64,000 nucleotides of DNA from Deltaproteobacteria bacterium (GCA_019313905.1 JAFDAI010000007.1:38488-102487), one strand, 5' to 3'; shown: positions 44,425 to 54,076, counted from the first letter of the stretch. Notes: generated by a model from the sequence alone, not told the origin. Translations and numbers: made by a program.

Positions 44425-45087
44425 CTATGACTCTCTTCGCATGGAAAATATCTCCAGTTTATCTCTAACGATAACCGGCTTATCATTTATCTTTTCAGCC
44501 AACAACTCGTTCATACTAGAAATGATGCCGGCATTACAATCAGTATTGCCATAATTCTCGAAATGGTAGCTGTACAATTCTTCTTTGTCTTCAAACACCC
44601 AGTTCCTATAGAATATCTCATGCTGTTCCAGATTAAAATCAGAACCATTGATTGCACCCAGGGCCCTTTCTATTGCCGGGGTTTCATCGGCAAAAAGACG
44701 ATAAAGCCGCTGGATTTCACCGTCAACCGCCGGTTCCAGGACTACAAGCATGCCATCTTTTTTAAGTGTCCTTTGCGCTTCGCGAAGCGCCATCACACAA
44801 TCTGTATGGTGATGGAGGGACATGGTGAATATTATAAGATCGAAAGATTCATCTTCGAATTCCAGGGCCTCACCTGAGCCGATCCTGAAATCCACGCCCC
44901 TGATATTTCTTCTTGCCTCCGCGATACTCGCATCATCGGGATCTATGGCAACAAGTTCGCCGGACTTCCCTGCAATCAGCAATGTCAGCCGGCCGTTACC
45001 GCAACCCACTTCGAGTACCCGGTCTCCCTTCAGATCCGCAAGCCGTTCTATCATCCCGATCTCTATCTTCTCTTTATCCAGTTCCAT
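44425..45087 (-). CDS. Class I SAM-dependent methyltransferase (UbiE-like)
   Basis: Small-molecule methyltransferase of about 220 residues. Motif I is VLEVGCGNGRLTLLI, motif II acidic loop LVAIDPDD, and post-I blocks are FDLIIFTMSLHHHTD and LKKDGMLVVLEPA, as in Methyltransf_11. The substrate is unknown. The frame is open up to a TTG at 45162 that overlaps the pdxT stop (TTGA); the ATG at 45087 was chosen because the sequence beyond it is poorly conserved-looking, but the longer form with coupling to pdxT is possible. It lies downstream of pdxS-pdxT. Confidence 0.82.
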   Translation of the reverse strand: MELDKEKIEIGMIERLADLKGDRVLEVGCGNGRLTLLIAGKSGELVAIDPDDASIAEARRNIRGVDFRIGSGEALEFEDESFDLIIFTMSLHHHTDCVMALREAQRTLKKDGMLVVLEPAVDGEIQRLYRLFADETPAIERALGAINGSDFNLEQHEIFYRNWVFEDKEELYSYHFENYGNTDCNAGIISSMNELLAEKINDKPVIVRDKLEIFSMRRES

Positions 45088-45158
45088 AATCTTTATCTCG
45101 TCACGTCTCTTCGTATGCAGAAGTGAGGGCAAAAAGAGGGAGGACTCAACATCCAAAA

Positions 45159-45800
45159 TCAAAGGCGGGCATACCGGGTCCAGCTCCTGCTGTTCCAGGT
45201 GGGATCAATGACGGAAGATTCTTCATCCATGGAGGGTTTAAGCCCGCATTTCAGGGCAAAATAGCGATGGAACACGAGAGAGGGCGTGAGTTCCGGATGA
45301 AAGACCGTCACGAGGACATTATGGCTCTCCGCGGCCGCGATATAATCACTCTGCCGGAGCAGTACATCAACATCCCTTCCAACCCGGGTGATTTTTGGAG
45401 CGCGGATAAAAGTGAGAGGTATCGGCTTCGGCGCCACGCGGGGAACGGCAACCTCGGCTGTAAAACTGTCCAGCTGGCTGCCGAAGGCATTCTTCTGAAC
45501 TTCGATGTCAATAAGGCTAAGGCAGGGCGGCTCACCTATAATCTTCCCTGCAAGAAGAATAGCCCCCGCGCATGTCCCCCAGAGCTTCAGGCCACGCTGA
45601 AATTCACGGAGAATGATTTCCCTGATACCAAAAATGTTCAGCAAACGGAAGAGACATGTACTTTCACCACCCGGTATTATCAATCCCGCAAGATGCTCGA
45701 AATCCGAGGGCTCTTTTACCCGAACGGCTGTGATACCCAGCCGCTCCAAATGATCAATATGTTCAACAACATCGCCCTGGAGATCAAGCACTCCAATCAT
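45159..45800 (-). CDS. pdxT: Pyridoxal 5'-phosphate synthase glutaminase subunit
   Basis: Class I glutaminase that supplies ammonia to PdxS for PLP synthesis, about 213 residues. MIGVLDLQGDVVEHIDHLE is the family N-terminus. GLIIPGGEST and the nucleophile Cys in LWGTCAGAILLA are present, and the His-Glu pair is in VFHPELTPSLVFHRYF. The frame extends to a GTG at 45833 inside pdxS, but the ATG at 45800 matches the family start. It lies directly downstream of pdxS in the standard pdxST arrangement. Confidence 0.95.
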   Translation of the reverse strand: MIGVLDLQGDVVEHIDHLERLGITAVRVKEPSDFEHLAGLIIPGGESTCLFRLLNIFGIREIILREFQRGLKLWGTCAGAILLAGKIIGEPPCLSLIDIEVQKNAFGSQLDSFTAEVAVPRVAPKPIPLTFIRAPKITRVGRDVDVLLRQSDYIAAAESHNVLVTVFHPELTPSLVFHRYFALKCGLKPSMDEESSVIDPTWNSRSWTRYARL

Positions 45801-45826
45801 ATTCGCCGATACTCGCTTCCTGGGAA

Positions 45827-46708
45827 CTACCACCCGCGCTTTGCCAGTATCTGTGTCTCCGGAATATCGGAGATTTCAATCCCCGGCATGGCGCTGCCGA
45901 GCCCCATCGAGGCTTCCAGGACTTTTGCCGGATCATTATAATACGCCGTCGCCTTAACAATTGCCTCGGCACGTCTGGCAGGATTTTCCGCCTTGAATAT
46001 TCCGGACCCGACAAAAACGCCATCGCAGCCAAGCTGCATCATCAGGGCCGCGTCCGCCGGCGTAGCGATGCCTCCTGCCGCAAAGTTAACAACAGGCAAT
46101 CTGCCAAGCTCCCGGACCTGGAGCGCAAGCTCGTAAGGAAACCCGTTTGCCTTGGCAAAACCGGTGACTTCCTCTACCGGCATATTCACAAGCTGTCTGA
46201 TTTCGCGGTTTACTGTTCGGATATGGCGAACCGCCTCGACCACATTTCCCGTCCCCGCTTCGCCCTTGGTGCGAATCATGGCCGCCCCTTCGGCTATGCG
46301 ACGCAGGGCTTCACCCAGGTTGCGCGCCCCGCACACAAAGGGAATTGCAAACCTTGTCTTGTCGATGTGGCACTCTTCGTCGGCGGGCGTCAGTACCTCG
46401 CTCTCATCAATATAATCGACCTTCAGGGTTTCAATAATCTGAGCCTCAACAAAATGACCGATACGCGCCTTGGCCATCACAGGTATCGATACCGTCTCTT
46501 TGATTTCCGCTATGAGCGCGGGATCGGACATACGGGCAACGCCACCCTCCTTGCGAATATCCGAGGGAACACGCTCCAGCGCCATAACTGCAACGGCCCC
46601 TGCCTCCTCGGCGATCTTTGCGTGCTCTGCATTGACAACATCCATGATGACTCCACCTTTTAACATCTGGGCCAGCTGGACGTTTAATTCATATCTTTTT
46701 CTGTCCAC
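45827..46708 (-). CDS. pdxS: Pyridoxal 5'-phosphate synthase lyase subunit
   Basis: Forms PLP from ribose 5-phosphate, glyceraldehyde 3-phosphate and ammonia in a 12-mer with PdxT, 293 residues. The very conserved core is visible: [46 protein letters not shown] (catalytic Lys) and [32 protein letters not shown]. The start is GTG at 46708 with AGGAGG 9 bases upstream. It is followed by pdxT. Its PLP is used by other enzymes; no adjacent PLP enzyme is in the window. Confidence 0.98.
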   Translation of the reverse strand: MDRKRYELNVQLAQMLKGGVIMDVVNAEHAKIAEEAGAVAVMALERVPSDIRKEGGVARMSDPALIAEIKETVSIPVMAKARIGHFVEAQIIETLKVDYIDESEVLTPADEECHIDKTRFAIPFVCGARNLGEALRRIAEGAAMIRTKGEAGTGNVVEAVRHIRTVNREIRQLVNMPVEEVTGFAKANGFPYELALQVRELGRLPVVNFAAGGIATPADAALMMQLGCDGVFVGSGIFKAENPARRAEAIVKATAYYNDPAKVLEASMGLGSAMPGIEISDIPETQILAKRGW

Positions 46709-46840
46709 TTCTACATACCTCCTGAAAGTTTCTACTCTTATTCAACCAGCTGAAAATGCTGATTCTATTTCCCAAATTATTACAGGCTTTTGTCGGGTTT
46801 CGTACCTCAACCCAACCTACTCGACTTCACTCGACCCCTT

Positions 46841-46872
46841 GAATCCTCGAATCCTCGAATCCTCGAATCCTT
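46841..46872. repeat. Four-unit 8-base tandem repeat (GAATCCTC)
   Basis: GAATCCTC occurs three times head to tail, followed by GAATCCTT, in the gap between pdxS and the HD-GYP gene. The flanks (CTCGAC, CCTTGAACC) look like degenerate copies. No coding content was seen. Confidence 0.85.
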
Positions 46873-46892
46873 GAACCTGAACCCTTCTCCTT

Positions 46893-46937
46893 CTGGTAGC
46901 TGCAACTAATCGAGAACTGATCCACATATGCTACCAG
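46893..46937. repeat. 8-base inverted repeat overlapping the HD-GYP gene stop
   Basis: CTGGTAGC (46893-46900) and GCTACCAG (46930-46937) are perfect complements 29 bases apart. The right arm contains the complement of the TAG stop (46931-46933) of the HD-GYP response regulator. Confidence 0.55.
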
Positions 46938-47911
46938 CTATCTTCCCTATCCTCAAGCTTAAACCCTTTCTCGAATAATTCCAGGCACGCATCGACAGCA
47001 TCGGGGTCATAAGATATCCCTCTTTTCTCCGTAAGTTCCGCCAGTGCCTCCTTTATCCCAAGGGCCGCCCTGTATGGTCTGTGTGAAGACATGGCTTCAA
47101 CAACATCGGCCACCGCTATTACCTTCGCCTGAAACATAATCTCATCACCTTTCAGGCCACGCGGATATCCCGAACCATCAAACCTTTCGTGGTGCTGATA
47201 GATTATGTCGGCAATAGGCCAGGGAAATTCTATCTTTTTCAGTATATCATAACCAACCTGAGGGTGGGCTTTTATTAATCCAAACTCGTTTTCTGTTAAT
47301 TTGCCCGGCTTGCTTAATATCTCCGATGGAACCCGTATCTTTCCAATGTCATGAATGAGCGCGGCCAGACGTATCCCTCTCACTTCATCGTGCGGACGGT
47401 TCATCTCTCCGGCAATGGCCTCGGCAAGCTGTGCCACTCGTTTTTGATGACCAGCGGTGTAGGGATCACGCATTTCCAACGCGGAAGCAAGGGCGTTGAT
47501 CGTTTCCTCCATGCTCTCCATCAGTTTTTCGGCGGTTTTGTGTTTGTAGAGGGCCATCTCTATGGTACTGTGCAGTTCCCTTTCATCAAAGGGCTTTACC
47601 ATATATCCGAAGGGTTCTGTTATCTTGGCACGCTCAAGAATCTCTTCATCGGCATAGGTGGTAAGATAGACAACCGGTATATTAAAACGCTTCCTGATCT
47701 GATCAGCCGCCCCTATACCATCTATTTTCCCTTCTATGACAATATCCATCATCACTAGATCAGGCCTGAGTTCCCCTGTCTTCTCAATAGCCTCTTCACC
47801 GGAACAGACAACTAAGGGGACATCGTATCCAAGACCCTGCAGCTTGCTCAGTATATCCCTGGCTATAATTGTCTCATCCTCTACAACCAGAACTGTCGTT
47901 CTCTTGTTCAT
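46931..47911 (-). CDS. Response regulator with HD-GYP phosphodiesterase output
   Basis: Two-component response regulator of about 326 residues that probably degrades cyclic di-GMP. The N-terminal receiver (about 3-118) has VLVVEDE, the phospho-acceptor Asp in LVMMDIVIEG, Thr in VYLTTYAD and Lys in MVKPFDE. The HD-GYP domain (about 135-310) has LIHDIGKIRVPSEIL (HD) and HHERFDGSGYPRGLKG (GYP). The start is the ATG at 47911 with GAAAGGAC upstream; an upstream TTG is weaker. The receiver closely resembles the one at the N-terminus of the kinase at 50375. The histidine kinase gene lies 39 bases upstream on the same strand. Confidence 0.93.
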   Translation of the reverse strand: MNKRTTVLVVEDETIIARDILSKLQGLGYDVPLVVCSGEEAIEKTGELRPDLVMMDIVIEGKIDGIGAADQIRKRFNIPVVYLTTYADEEILERAKITEPFGYMVKPFDERELHSTIEMALYKHKTAEKLMESMEETINALASALEMRDPYTAGHQKRVAQLAEAIAGEMNRPHDEVRGIRLAALIHDIGKIRVPSEILSKPGKLTENEFGLIKAHPQVGYDILKKIEFPWPIADIIYQHHERFDGSGYPRGLKGDEIMFQAKVIAVADVVEAMSSHRPYRAALGIKEALAELTEKRGISYDPDAVDACLELFEKGFKLEDREDSW

Positions 47912-47950
47912 TTTTTGTCCTTTCAAGGAAAGGTGCGGGCTGTTTTTTCT

Positions 47951-50209
47951 TTAGATTCTCTTTCTGTACTCCTGCTTCGTGAATGTTATCTTAAATAACG
48001 TTCCCCTGCTTCTGTCAAGTTCTATCGTCCCGCCAATCTGATCCGATAAGTCATTTACCAGTTGCAGACCGATTGTTTCCGTATCCCGGATATCCATATC
48101 TTCGGGAATCCCCGCTCCATTGTCACTGATAATAAGCGTATATATGCCGGTGGTTTCATCCGAATGGAGATCAACGGTAATTTCCCCTTTCTCCCCTTCA
48201 GGAAAGGCATGTGTCAGGGCATTCGAGAGAAGCTCTCTGACAATGATGCCAAGAGGGATGGATGTTTCCATCTTAAAAAGGATGTCATCGACATTTGAAG
48301 TAAATTTGATGAGATTCGAGTTCACTTTGTGGGTCTGATACAGATAGCTTGCGAGACTGTCTATATATTCACGGAAGTTGATGTTGGAAAGATCCTTTGA
48401 ACGGTAGAGCTCCTCGTGAATGATCGAGACCGACCTTATACGACCCTCGAGGTCTTTAAGTACATTCAGCGTTTTCTCATCGGAAATTTTCTGTGACTGC
48501 ATGCTGAACATACTGAGAATCATCTGTATGTTGTTATTCACTCTGTGATGCAGTTCTCTCAGAAGAATCTCTTTTTCTTTAAGTGATTGTTTTATTTGGT
48601 CCTCGGCGCGCCTGCGGTCGGTGATATCTCTTGTCACTCCCATGATCCCGACCCACCGGTTATTCGAGTCAAGTATGGCCGACACCTTCATCTCAACCCA
48701 GATGGCAGAACCGTCCTTGCATATATGTTCCAGCTCAAGTGTGCGTGTCCGGTCGGGATCTGCCTGGTCCAAAACCGTTATTGACTTTTCTTCTTTAAAC
48801 ACCCTCCAGGCAAGCTCCAGTGAAGCGGGCGGAATAAACCTGCCAAGCGTTATATCCATAAACTCCTCAGGTGTATATCCCATAAGGGTAAAGACAGATG
48901 GACTGATGTAATCAGGCCGCAGTTTCACATCCGCCGCATTTTCGGCAAGGAGACGGTATCTCGTTTCACTTTTCTGCAGCGATTCTTCGATCCGCTTGCG
49001 GGCATAGATGTCATGAACAAGGTAGAAAAGCGTCAACAGGCCCAGTAAATAGATCAGGGTGGTTTCAAAGAAAGCCTCCCAGTAATTTATCGGTGTCTTC
49101 GGCACCATTACAATCAGGCTGGGGATATCCAGAAATTCATTAAGACAGACAACAACACCCAAAAGGATGAACATCGCGGCAACGAAGAAGACAATATTTA
49201 AAGAGGATGTTTTCTCCTTAGGGTAAAGTTGAAGAAATTTTTTCTGATAATATCTCCAGATAAGTATAAACATTAAGATGAAGAACACCTGGAGAAATAA
49301 CATCAACAAAACACCCAGGAATTCGCTGCTTTTAAAAAAAGACTTTTGTCCGAGATGGACCCATTTGTTCAGGATCGCCTTTTTCTCATCCCGTGTGATT
49401 TGATCCAGAGCTTTTTTTACGATGCTGTTTAGCTCCGGCCAGTCCTTGCGCGAAGCAAAGGACAGTCTGGTGAAATAGCCTGTTTCTCCGGCCACCCGCA
49501 GATTTGTTATTCCTTCCTTTTCAATGTAGTAAATCGCCACAGGGAGGGTTGCCACCAGGGCATCTGATCCTCCCAGGGATACTTTTCTCAGACCGCTCTG
49601 GAGATCCGGCACCAGATCTAGATCAATGTCCGGGAAATCTGCCTGGATAAATTCCTGCCAGACGTAGCTTTTTACGACAGAGACCTTCATGCCGCGGATT
49701 TTCTCCATGTCCATCGTTCCCTCTGCTTTTTTCCTGGTAATGATCACGCCCGGCAAGACGATGTGGGGATCACAAAAGAGGACATATTCGGAACGCTCCG
49801 GCGTCTGCGCCGCCGCAGGAAGGACATCGACTTTCCTTATTCTGGCCTTTTCAAGGACTTCGTTCCAGTTCTTACAACGGACAACCTTGAATTTGACACC
49901 CAGTTTCTCTTCCAGAATTGCAATGTAGTCCGCCGCAATACCTGTATAGCTGCCATCTTTATCGAAATACTCAATCGGGGGAAAATACGGGTCAGGTGCT
50001 ATCCTTATTACGGGATGAGCGGAAAGCCAGTTTCTTTCTTTCTCAGTAAGCTGAACCTGGCCGTTTTCATTCGGTTGCCCGGCGGCAGCGATAGAAAAGA
50101 AGGCGGCCGTTAAGATGAAGATAAAGACAAGAATCACAGGCAAAAGGAATTTACGTTTTATGCCCTGAATGTGTTGCCGGTCGGTTATGAATGATTTTAT
50201 TTTTTGCAT
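47951..50209 (-). CDS. Membrane histidine kinase with periplasmic solute-binding (SBP_bac_3) sensor
   Basis: Hybrid-layout sensor kinase of about 752 residues. One N-terminal transmembrane segment precedes a periplasmic amino-acid-binding-like domain (about 60-290) with WLSAHPVIRIAPDPYFPPIE and IAADYIAILEEKLGVKF. Two or more helices follow (about 300-405), then a PAS domain (about 420-540) and a HisKA_2-type phosphoacceptor helix with LLRELHHRVNNNIQMILSMF. The HATPase_c has NALTHAF (N box) and ISDNGAGIPEDM (G1). GGAGTGGGTC before the second ATG (50209) favours that start. It probably reads an external small ligand and feeds the nearby receiver proteins. Confidence 0.92.
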   Translation of the reverse strand: MQKIKSFITDRQHIQGIKRKFLLPVILVFIFILTAAFFSIAAAGQPNENGQVQLTEKERNWLSAHPVIRIAPDPYFPPIEYFDKDGSYTGIAADYIAILEEKLGVKFKVVRCKNWNEVLEKARIRKVDVLPAAAQTPERSEYVLFCDPHIVLPGVIITRKKAEGTMDMEKIRGMKVSVVKSYVWQEFIQADFPDIDLDLVPDLQSGLRKVSLGGSDALVATLPVAIYYIEKEGITNLRVAGETGYFTRLSFASRKDWPELNSIVKKALDQITRDEKKAILNKWVHLGQKSFFKSSEFLGVLLMLFLQVFFILMFILIWRYYQKKFLQLYPKEKTSSLNIVFFVAAMFILLGVVVCLNEFLDIPSLIVMVPKTPINYWEAFFETTLIYLLGLLTLFYLVHDIYARKRIEESLQKSETRYRLLAENAADVKLRPDYISPSVFTLMGYTPEEFMDITLGRFIPPASLELAWRVFKEEKSITVLDQADPDRTRTLELEHICKDGSAIWVEMKVSAILDSNNRWVGIMGVTRDITDRRRAEDQIKQSLKEKEILLRELHHRVNNNIQMILSMFSMQSQKISDEKTLNVLKDLEGRIRSVSIIHEELYRSKDLSNINFREYIDSLASYLYQTHKVNSNLIKFTSNVDDILFKMETSIPLGIIVRELLSNALTHAFPEGEKGEITVDLHSDETTGIYTLIISDNGAGIPEDMDIRDTETIGLQLVNDLSDQIGGTIELDRSRGTLFKITFTKQEYRKRI

Positions 50210-50374
50210 GACCCACTCCATTCCCTACGGAAAAATTCCAAGGATTTTACGCGTCAGCGTTTTATCTAAAATCTTTACAGATAAATTCCTGACCAAACAT
50301 GAGGATTTCAGGCGTAAGCCTTTTATCCCCCTTGTCTTTTCAATCCAAAATCCGCATTCCAAATTCCAAAATCG

Positions 50375-52534
50375 TTATTTCACCATCCTGAATCTCAGGA
50401 CAAAGACTGCTCCCTTCGGCGCGTTGTCTTCAACATATGCATATCCACCGTAGTTTTCCATGGCTTTTTCCACAATATGGAGACCGAGACCGGTGTGGCC
50501 GGTATCCCCGTGTATGAATCCCTCCTCAAAGACCTTTGCCTTTATCTCATCGGGGATACCTGTCCCGTTGTCGGCAATGCGCACTTCGCGCATATCTCTT
50601 TCTCTGCCTGTGGTTATTGTGATCTTGTCGGCCTTTCCGTGGATGACGGCATTTCTTACGATGTTATCTATCACGGAAGGAAGAGAATCATCGGCCATGA
50701 CCAGACCCCTGCCTTTGGTTTTAAAGTCTATAAATGGGTAGTTCTTGATGACTTCATCAATGATATCATTTACCTTGTGTGGTTTCAGGTTGCTGTGACG
50801 GGAGATGAAGAATTCAAGCTCTCTCATCCTGTTGATAAGGCCCAGACTCTTTTTCGTATGGGAGGATATCTCTTGGAGCAGATCCTCTTCGGGGGATTTG
50901 TTGTAGAGATTGAGCGCGCTCTGTATGACCACCAGATCATTCGTCAGGTCGTGGCGGAGTATCTGGTTTATGAGGGTAATATGCTCCTGGTGAGACTTTA
51001 TCTCCGCTTCGGCCTGCATAATGGTTGTGATATCGTGTGCTATTTCAATGGCGCTTGCTACCTTTCCACCTTCATAGCTGACCGGGTAGCTGCCTAAAAT
51101 CCATTTTTTTCCGAAAGAGGAGACAACATCAGATTCACGGGGTTTGCCCGTCTCAAATACCTCTGCCATGGAACAGGCACCGCACAGCTTGTTTCGATTG
51201 TGCAATACTTCGTAGCAGATTCTCCCTTTCATTTTGTCAAGAGGCAGGTTGAAAAGCTTTGACATAGCTCTGTTTGTTGACAAAATTTTCATATCCGCGT
51301 CGATATGGAGAACAGGCTCTGCCATGGAATCAAGAATGGCAGATTTTTCCCGTTCAGACTTACGCAATGTTTCCTCCACTTTCTTGCGTTCGGTGATGTC
51401 TCGGGCGACCCCGATTCTGCCTGTTGTTTTTCCCGTGGCATCCGGAAGCGAGGTTACATTCAGTTCTATCGGAACAGTTCCTCCATCTTTGTGTTTCATT
51501 TCAATTTCATAAAGAGAGATATATTTTCCGGCAAGACCCTCTTTGAAACGTTCAACCGTTGATTTTACATATTCAGGCGCAATAAATTCCGCGAAAGAGT
51601 GTCCGAGAAAATCCTGCCAGGAATAACCTGTTAATTTTTCTATGACGGGACTGACGTAAGTACATTTTTCATCCAGGTCTAAAACAAAAGTTGCATCCTT
51701 TGTTGTCTCGGCAAGCGTGCGGTATTTCTTCTCGGAATCACGCAGCGCTTTCTCTGCCTGTCTGCGATCGGTGATGTCGATTCCTGTTCCGAAAAAGTAT
51801 TCAAATTCGCCATGTTCATTGAAAACCGGTCTCCCGTGCCACTCAACAAGTAACTCGCGACCGTCCCTGGTCAATACGCGGTTTTCATTCAGGGTCGGCT
51901 CATGAAGCTTTGTCAGCTTTTCGAATACCTTGGAAAACACCTCCTGATCCTTCTCATGCACGAATGAGGTTATATAGTCCTTACCCACCACCTCGTTCGC
52001 GGTGTATCCAAGGGCGTGAAGCATCGATTCATTCATCATAATTGTCTCGCCATCGGCTCTGATCGCAACAAAAAAAGCGGGAGAGGCTTGAATAAAGGTC
52101 TTGGTAAAGTTCATTTCTTTGCGTAGTTTTTCTCCGCTTTCCCGCAGCTCTTTTTCCATCTTGTATCTGTACAGGGCCATTTCTACCGCAGCGTGCAGTT
52201 CCATATCCTCGAAGGGCTTGAACAGACAGCCGAAGGGTTCCGTGCGTGTGATATCTTCCAGTCTGGCATCACTGACATTTGCGGTAACATATACAACGGG
52301 AATGTCAAAACGGGTGCGTATCTGACCAGCCGTCTCCACGCCGTCCATCTCTCCCTGCAGGATGATGTCCATCAGCACCAGATCCGGGTGCAGTTCTTCG
52401 GCCTTTTTGATGGCCTCCTCTCCCGAAGAGACAATGGCCGGCACATCGTATCCCATGGATTCCAGCTTGTACCGCGTTTCCAGGGCGATAATCCGTTCAT
52501 CCTCAACGATCAGTATTTTTGGTTTCTCATCCAT
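50375..52534 (-). CDS. Receiver-PAS-PAS-PAS histidine kinase
   Basis: Soluble sensor kinase of about 719 residues. The N-terminal receiver (3-118) has ILIVEDE and LVLMDIILQG with the phospho-acceptor Asp, followed by three PAS domains (about 135-255, 265-385, 395-505; for example FIQASPAFFVAIRADGE and GRIGVARDITERKK). The middle PAS region carries paired cysteines in KLCGACSM near 440. The phosphoacceptor helix has ILRHDLTNDLVVIQ and the ATPase has IVRNAVIH and IADNGTGIPDEIK. No transmembrane helix is evident, so signals are probably cytoplasmic, such as redox. The GTG at 52576 lacks a ribosome-binding site; the ATG at 52534 was chosen. Confidence 0.93.
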   Translation of the reverse strand: MDEKPKILIVEDERIIALETRYKLESMGYDVPAIVSSGEEAIKKAEELHPDLVLMDIILQGEMDGVETAGQIRTRFDIPVVYVTANVSDARLEDITRTEPFGCLFKPFEDMELHAAVEMALYRYKMEKELRESGEKLRKEMNFTKTFIQASPAFFVAIRADGETIMMNESMLHALGYTANEVVGKDYITSFVHEKDQEVFSKVFEKLTKLHEPTLNENRVLTRDGRELLVEWHGRPVFNEHGEFEYFFGTGIDITDRRQAEKALRDSEKKYRTLAETTKDATFVLDLDEKCTYVSPVIEKLTGYSWQDFLGHSFAEFIAPEYVKSTVERFKEGLAGKYISLYEIEMKHKDGGTVPIELNVTSLPDATGKTTGRIGVARDITERKKVEETLRKSEREKSAILDSMAEPVLHIDADMKILSTNRAMSKLFNLPLDKMKGRICYEVLHNRNKLCGACSMAEVFETGKPRESDVVSSFGKKWILGSYPVSYEGGKVASAIEIAHDITTIMQAEAEIKSHQEHITLINQILRHDLTNDLVVIQSALNLYNKSPEEDLLQEISSHTKKSLGLINRMRELEFFISRHSNLKPHKVNDIIDEVIKNYPFIDFKTKGRGLVMADDSLPSVIDNIVRNAVIHGKADKITITTGRERDMREVRIADNGTGIPDEIKAKVFEEGFIHGDTGHTGLGLHIVEKAMENYGGYAYVEDNAPKGAVFVLRFRMVK

Positions 52535-52651
52535 TGTTCCATTTACTTGGCGTAATATTCTTGTTTTGTGGGACACAGAAGCCCCGTACTACGTTTTATT
52601 ATCGTGGCGTTGCCCCTCCGCGGGCAACATCGGTGGGAGACAGAGCCCCCA

Positions 52652-53857
52652 CTAAAAAATAGAGACCAGAAAATCCCTTATATTCATGTGTTTTATTCCT
52701 TTAAATTCGCCGCCCGTCATCTCGTCCATGGAGACAACGATTTTTGTGAAATTGTCCCTGATTGCAAGGAGGTTGCCAAATTCACGATCATGAACCTTCT
52801 GATCAGGAATCATGTAAGCCACCTGCACATAGAGCCTTTCCCCTTTTCTTTCACACGCGAAATCGATCTCTTTCTCACCAATCCTGCCAACGGTTATTTC
52901 ATACCCCAATCTCTTAAGGTGAAGAAAGACAATGTTCTCCAGTATCCTTCCAATATCGGCTTGCCGGTAGCCGATAATCGTATGTCGCAGGCCAAGGTCC
53001 TCAAAATAGTATTTTTCACCGATCTCGAATATCTTTTTGCCTGCAATTTCCGAACGCCGCACCTTCAGGACAAAAAAAGCTGATTCAAGATGTGAAAGAT
53101 AGTTAAGGACAACATTTGGCGAAATATTGGTTTTCTGGGATTTAAGAAAATCACTGATTTTTTTTGCCGAAACCAGGCTCCCGGCATTGTCGGCCAGATA
53201 TATGACCAGCCTCTCAAGAAAGGCGATATTTCTGATTTTGTGCCTCTTGACAATGTCCTTGAGAAGGATCGTGTTATAGATATTTTTCAGATAGTCATAG
53301 ACAATATCATCTTCGAGTTTCAGATTGATCAGATAGGGGAGACCTCCGTATTTGATATATTGCAGAAATGCATCGGAGTTGTTTTGAAGTTTATGAAAAT
53401 CCAGGAATTCAATATAGGACAGACTGAATACCTTTATCTCAACATAACGCCCGCTCAGATACGTGGCCAGTTCTCCGGAAAGTAGCCCGGCATTGCTCCC
53501 TGTGCAGTAAATGTCATACCCACCCTCGGCAAAAAGGCTGCGCAGGGCTCTTTCAAACTGGTCGATATCCTGAACTTCATCGATAAAGACATAGTGATTC
53601 TTTTTACCTTTGGATTTGCCTTTGATATATGCCAGTAACGACTCATAATTATCTATAAAATCAAACTCGTACAGTTCTTTGTTGATATAAATAATCTGCG
53701 CTTCGGGGTCAGAGGCGGTGATAACATCCATAATCTGAAAAAGGAGATAACTCTTCCCGACTCTTCTCTGTCCGGTCAGGACCTTAATGATATCCTTGCC
53801 GATGTAAGGTCTTATCCTGTCAAGATAATGTTGTCTGGTAATGTATTCCTTTATCAT
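52652..53857 (-). CDS. AAA_14 ATPase with DUF4143
   Basis: P-loop ATPase of 401 residues, of the large AAA_14/DUF4143 family. Walker A is LTGQRRVGKSYLLFQ (about residues 26-40), Walker B is YVFIDEVQDID, and a sensor-like CTGSNAGLLSGELATYLSGRY follows. The C-terminal DUF4143 part (about 200-380) has VGRIGEKEIDFACERKGERLYVQVAY, a restriction-endonuclease-like DxK-like core. Function is unknown in general; family members are often numerous and laterally spread. It is a single gene with GGGAGGTCC before its ATG, on the same strand as the signalling genes but 75 bases upstream. Confidence 0.92.
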   Translation of the reverse strand: MIKEYITRQHYLDRIRPYIGKDIIKVLTGQRRVGKSYLLFQIMDVITASDPEAQIIYINKELYEFDFIDNYESLLAYIKGKSKGKKNHYVFIDEVQDIDQFERALRSLFAEGGYDIYCTGSNAGLLSGELATYLSGRYVEIKVFSLSYIEFLDFHKLQNNSDAFLQYIKYGGLPYLINLKLEDDIVYDYLKNIYNTILLKDIVKRHKIRNIAFLERLVIYLADNAGSLVSAKKISDFLKSQKTNISPNVVLNYLSHLESAFFVLKVRRSEIAGKKIFEIGEKYYFEDLGLRHTIIGYRQADIGRILENIVFLHLKRLGYEITVGRIGEKEIDFACERKGERLYVQVAYMIPDQKVHDREFGNLLAIRDNFTKIVVSMDEMTGGEFKGIKHMNIRDFLVSIF

Positions 53858-53973
53858 AGAGGGACCTCCCGAAATGTTTTAAGTATAATTAAAACTATTC
53901 AGGCATTAAGTCAATTCTTTAAGTATGACAACAGGGTTCAGGGAATGTAAGGGTTTTATATAGAAGGCCTACG

Positions 53974-54046
53974 GGTAGAATCCGTTAAATGAAACACGGA
54001 TATGTAAAAAATCCCTTTGCCTCTGCATTCAACGCGTTTGATTCTA
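53974..54046. repeat. Inverted repeat between TetR and DUF4143 genes
   Basis: GTAGAATC (53974-53981) and GATTCTAC (54039-54046) are perfect complements. The inner arms CCGTTAAATG and CATTCAACGCG are also nearly complementary. The region is non-coding, near the TetR gene's 3' end. Confidence 0.5.
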
Positions 54047-54076
54047 CACCCATAAGGGCTTAAAATCAAACATATT

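Noticed and set aside
50241..50327. Imperfect direct repeats suggestive of attC or recombination sites
   Set aside because: The two copies of AGGATTT...TTTTATC differ at many positions and lack attC structure, and no integrase is nearby.
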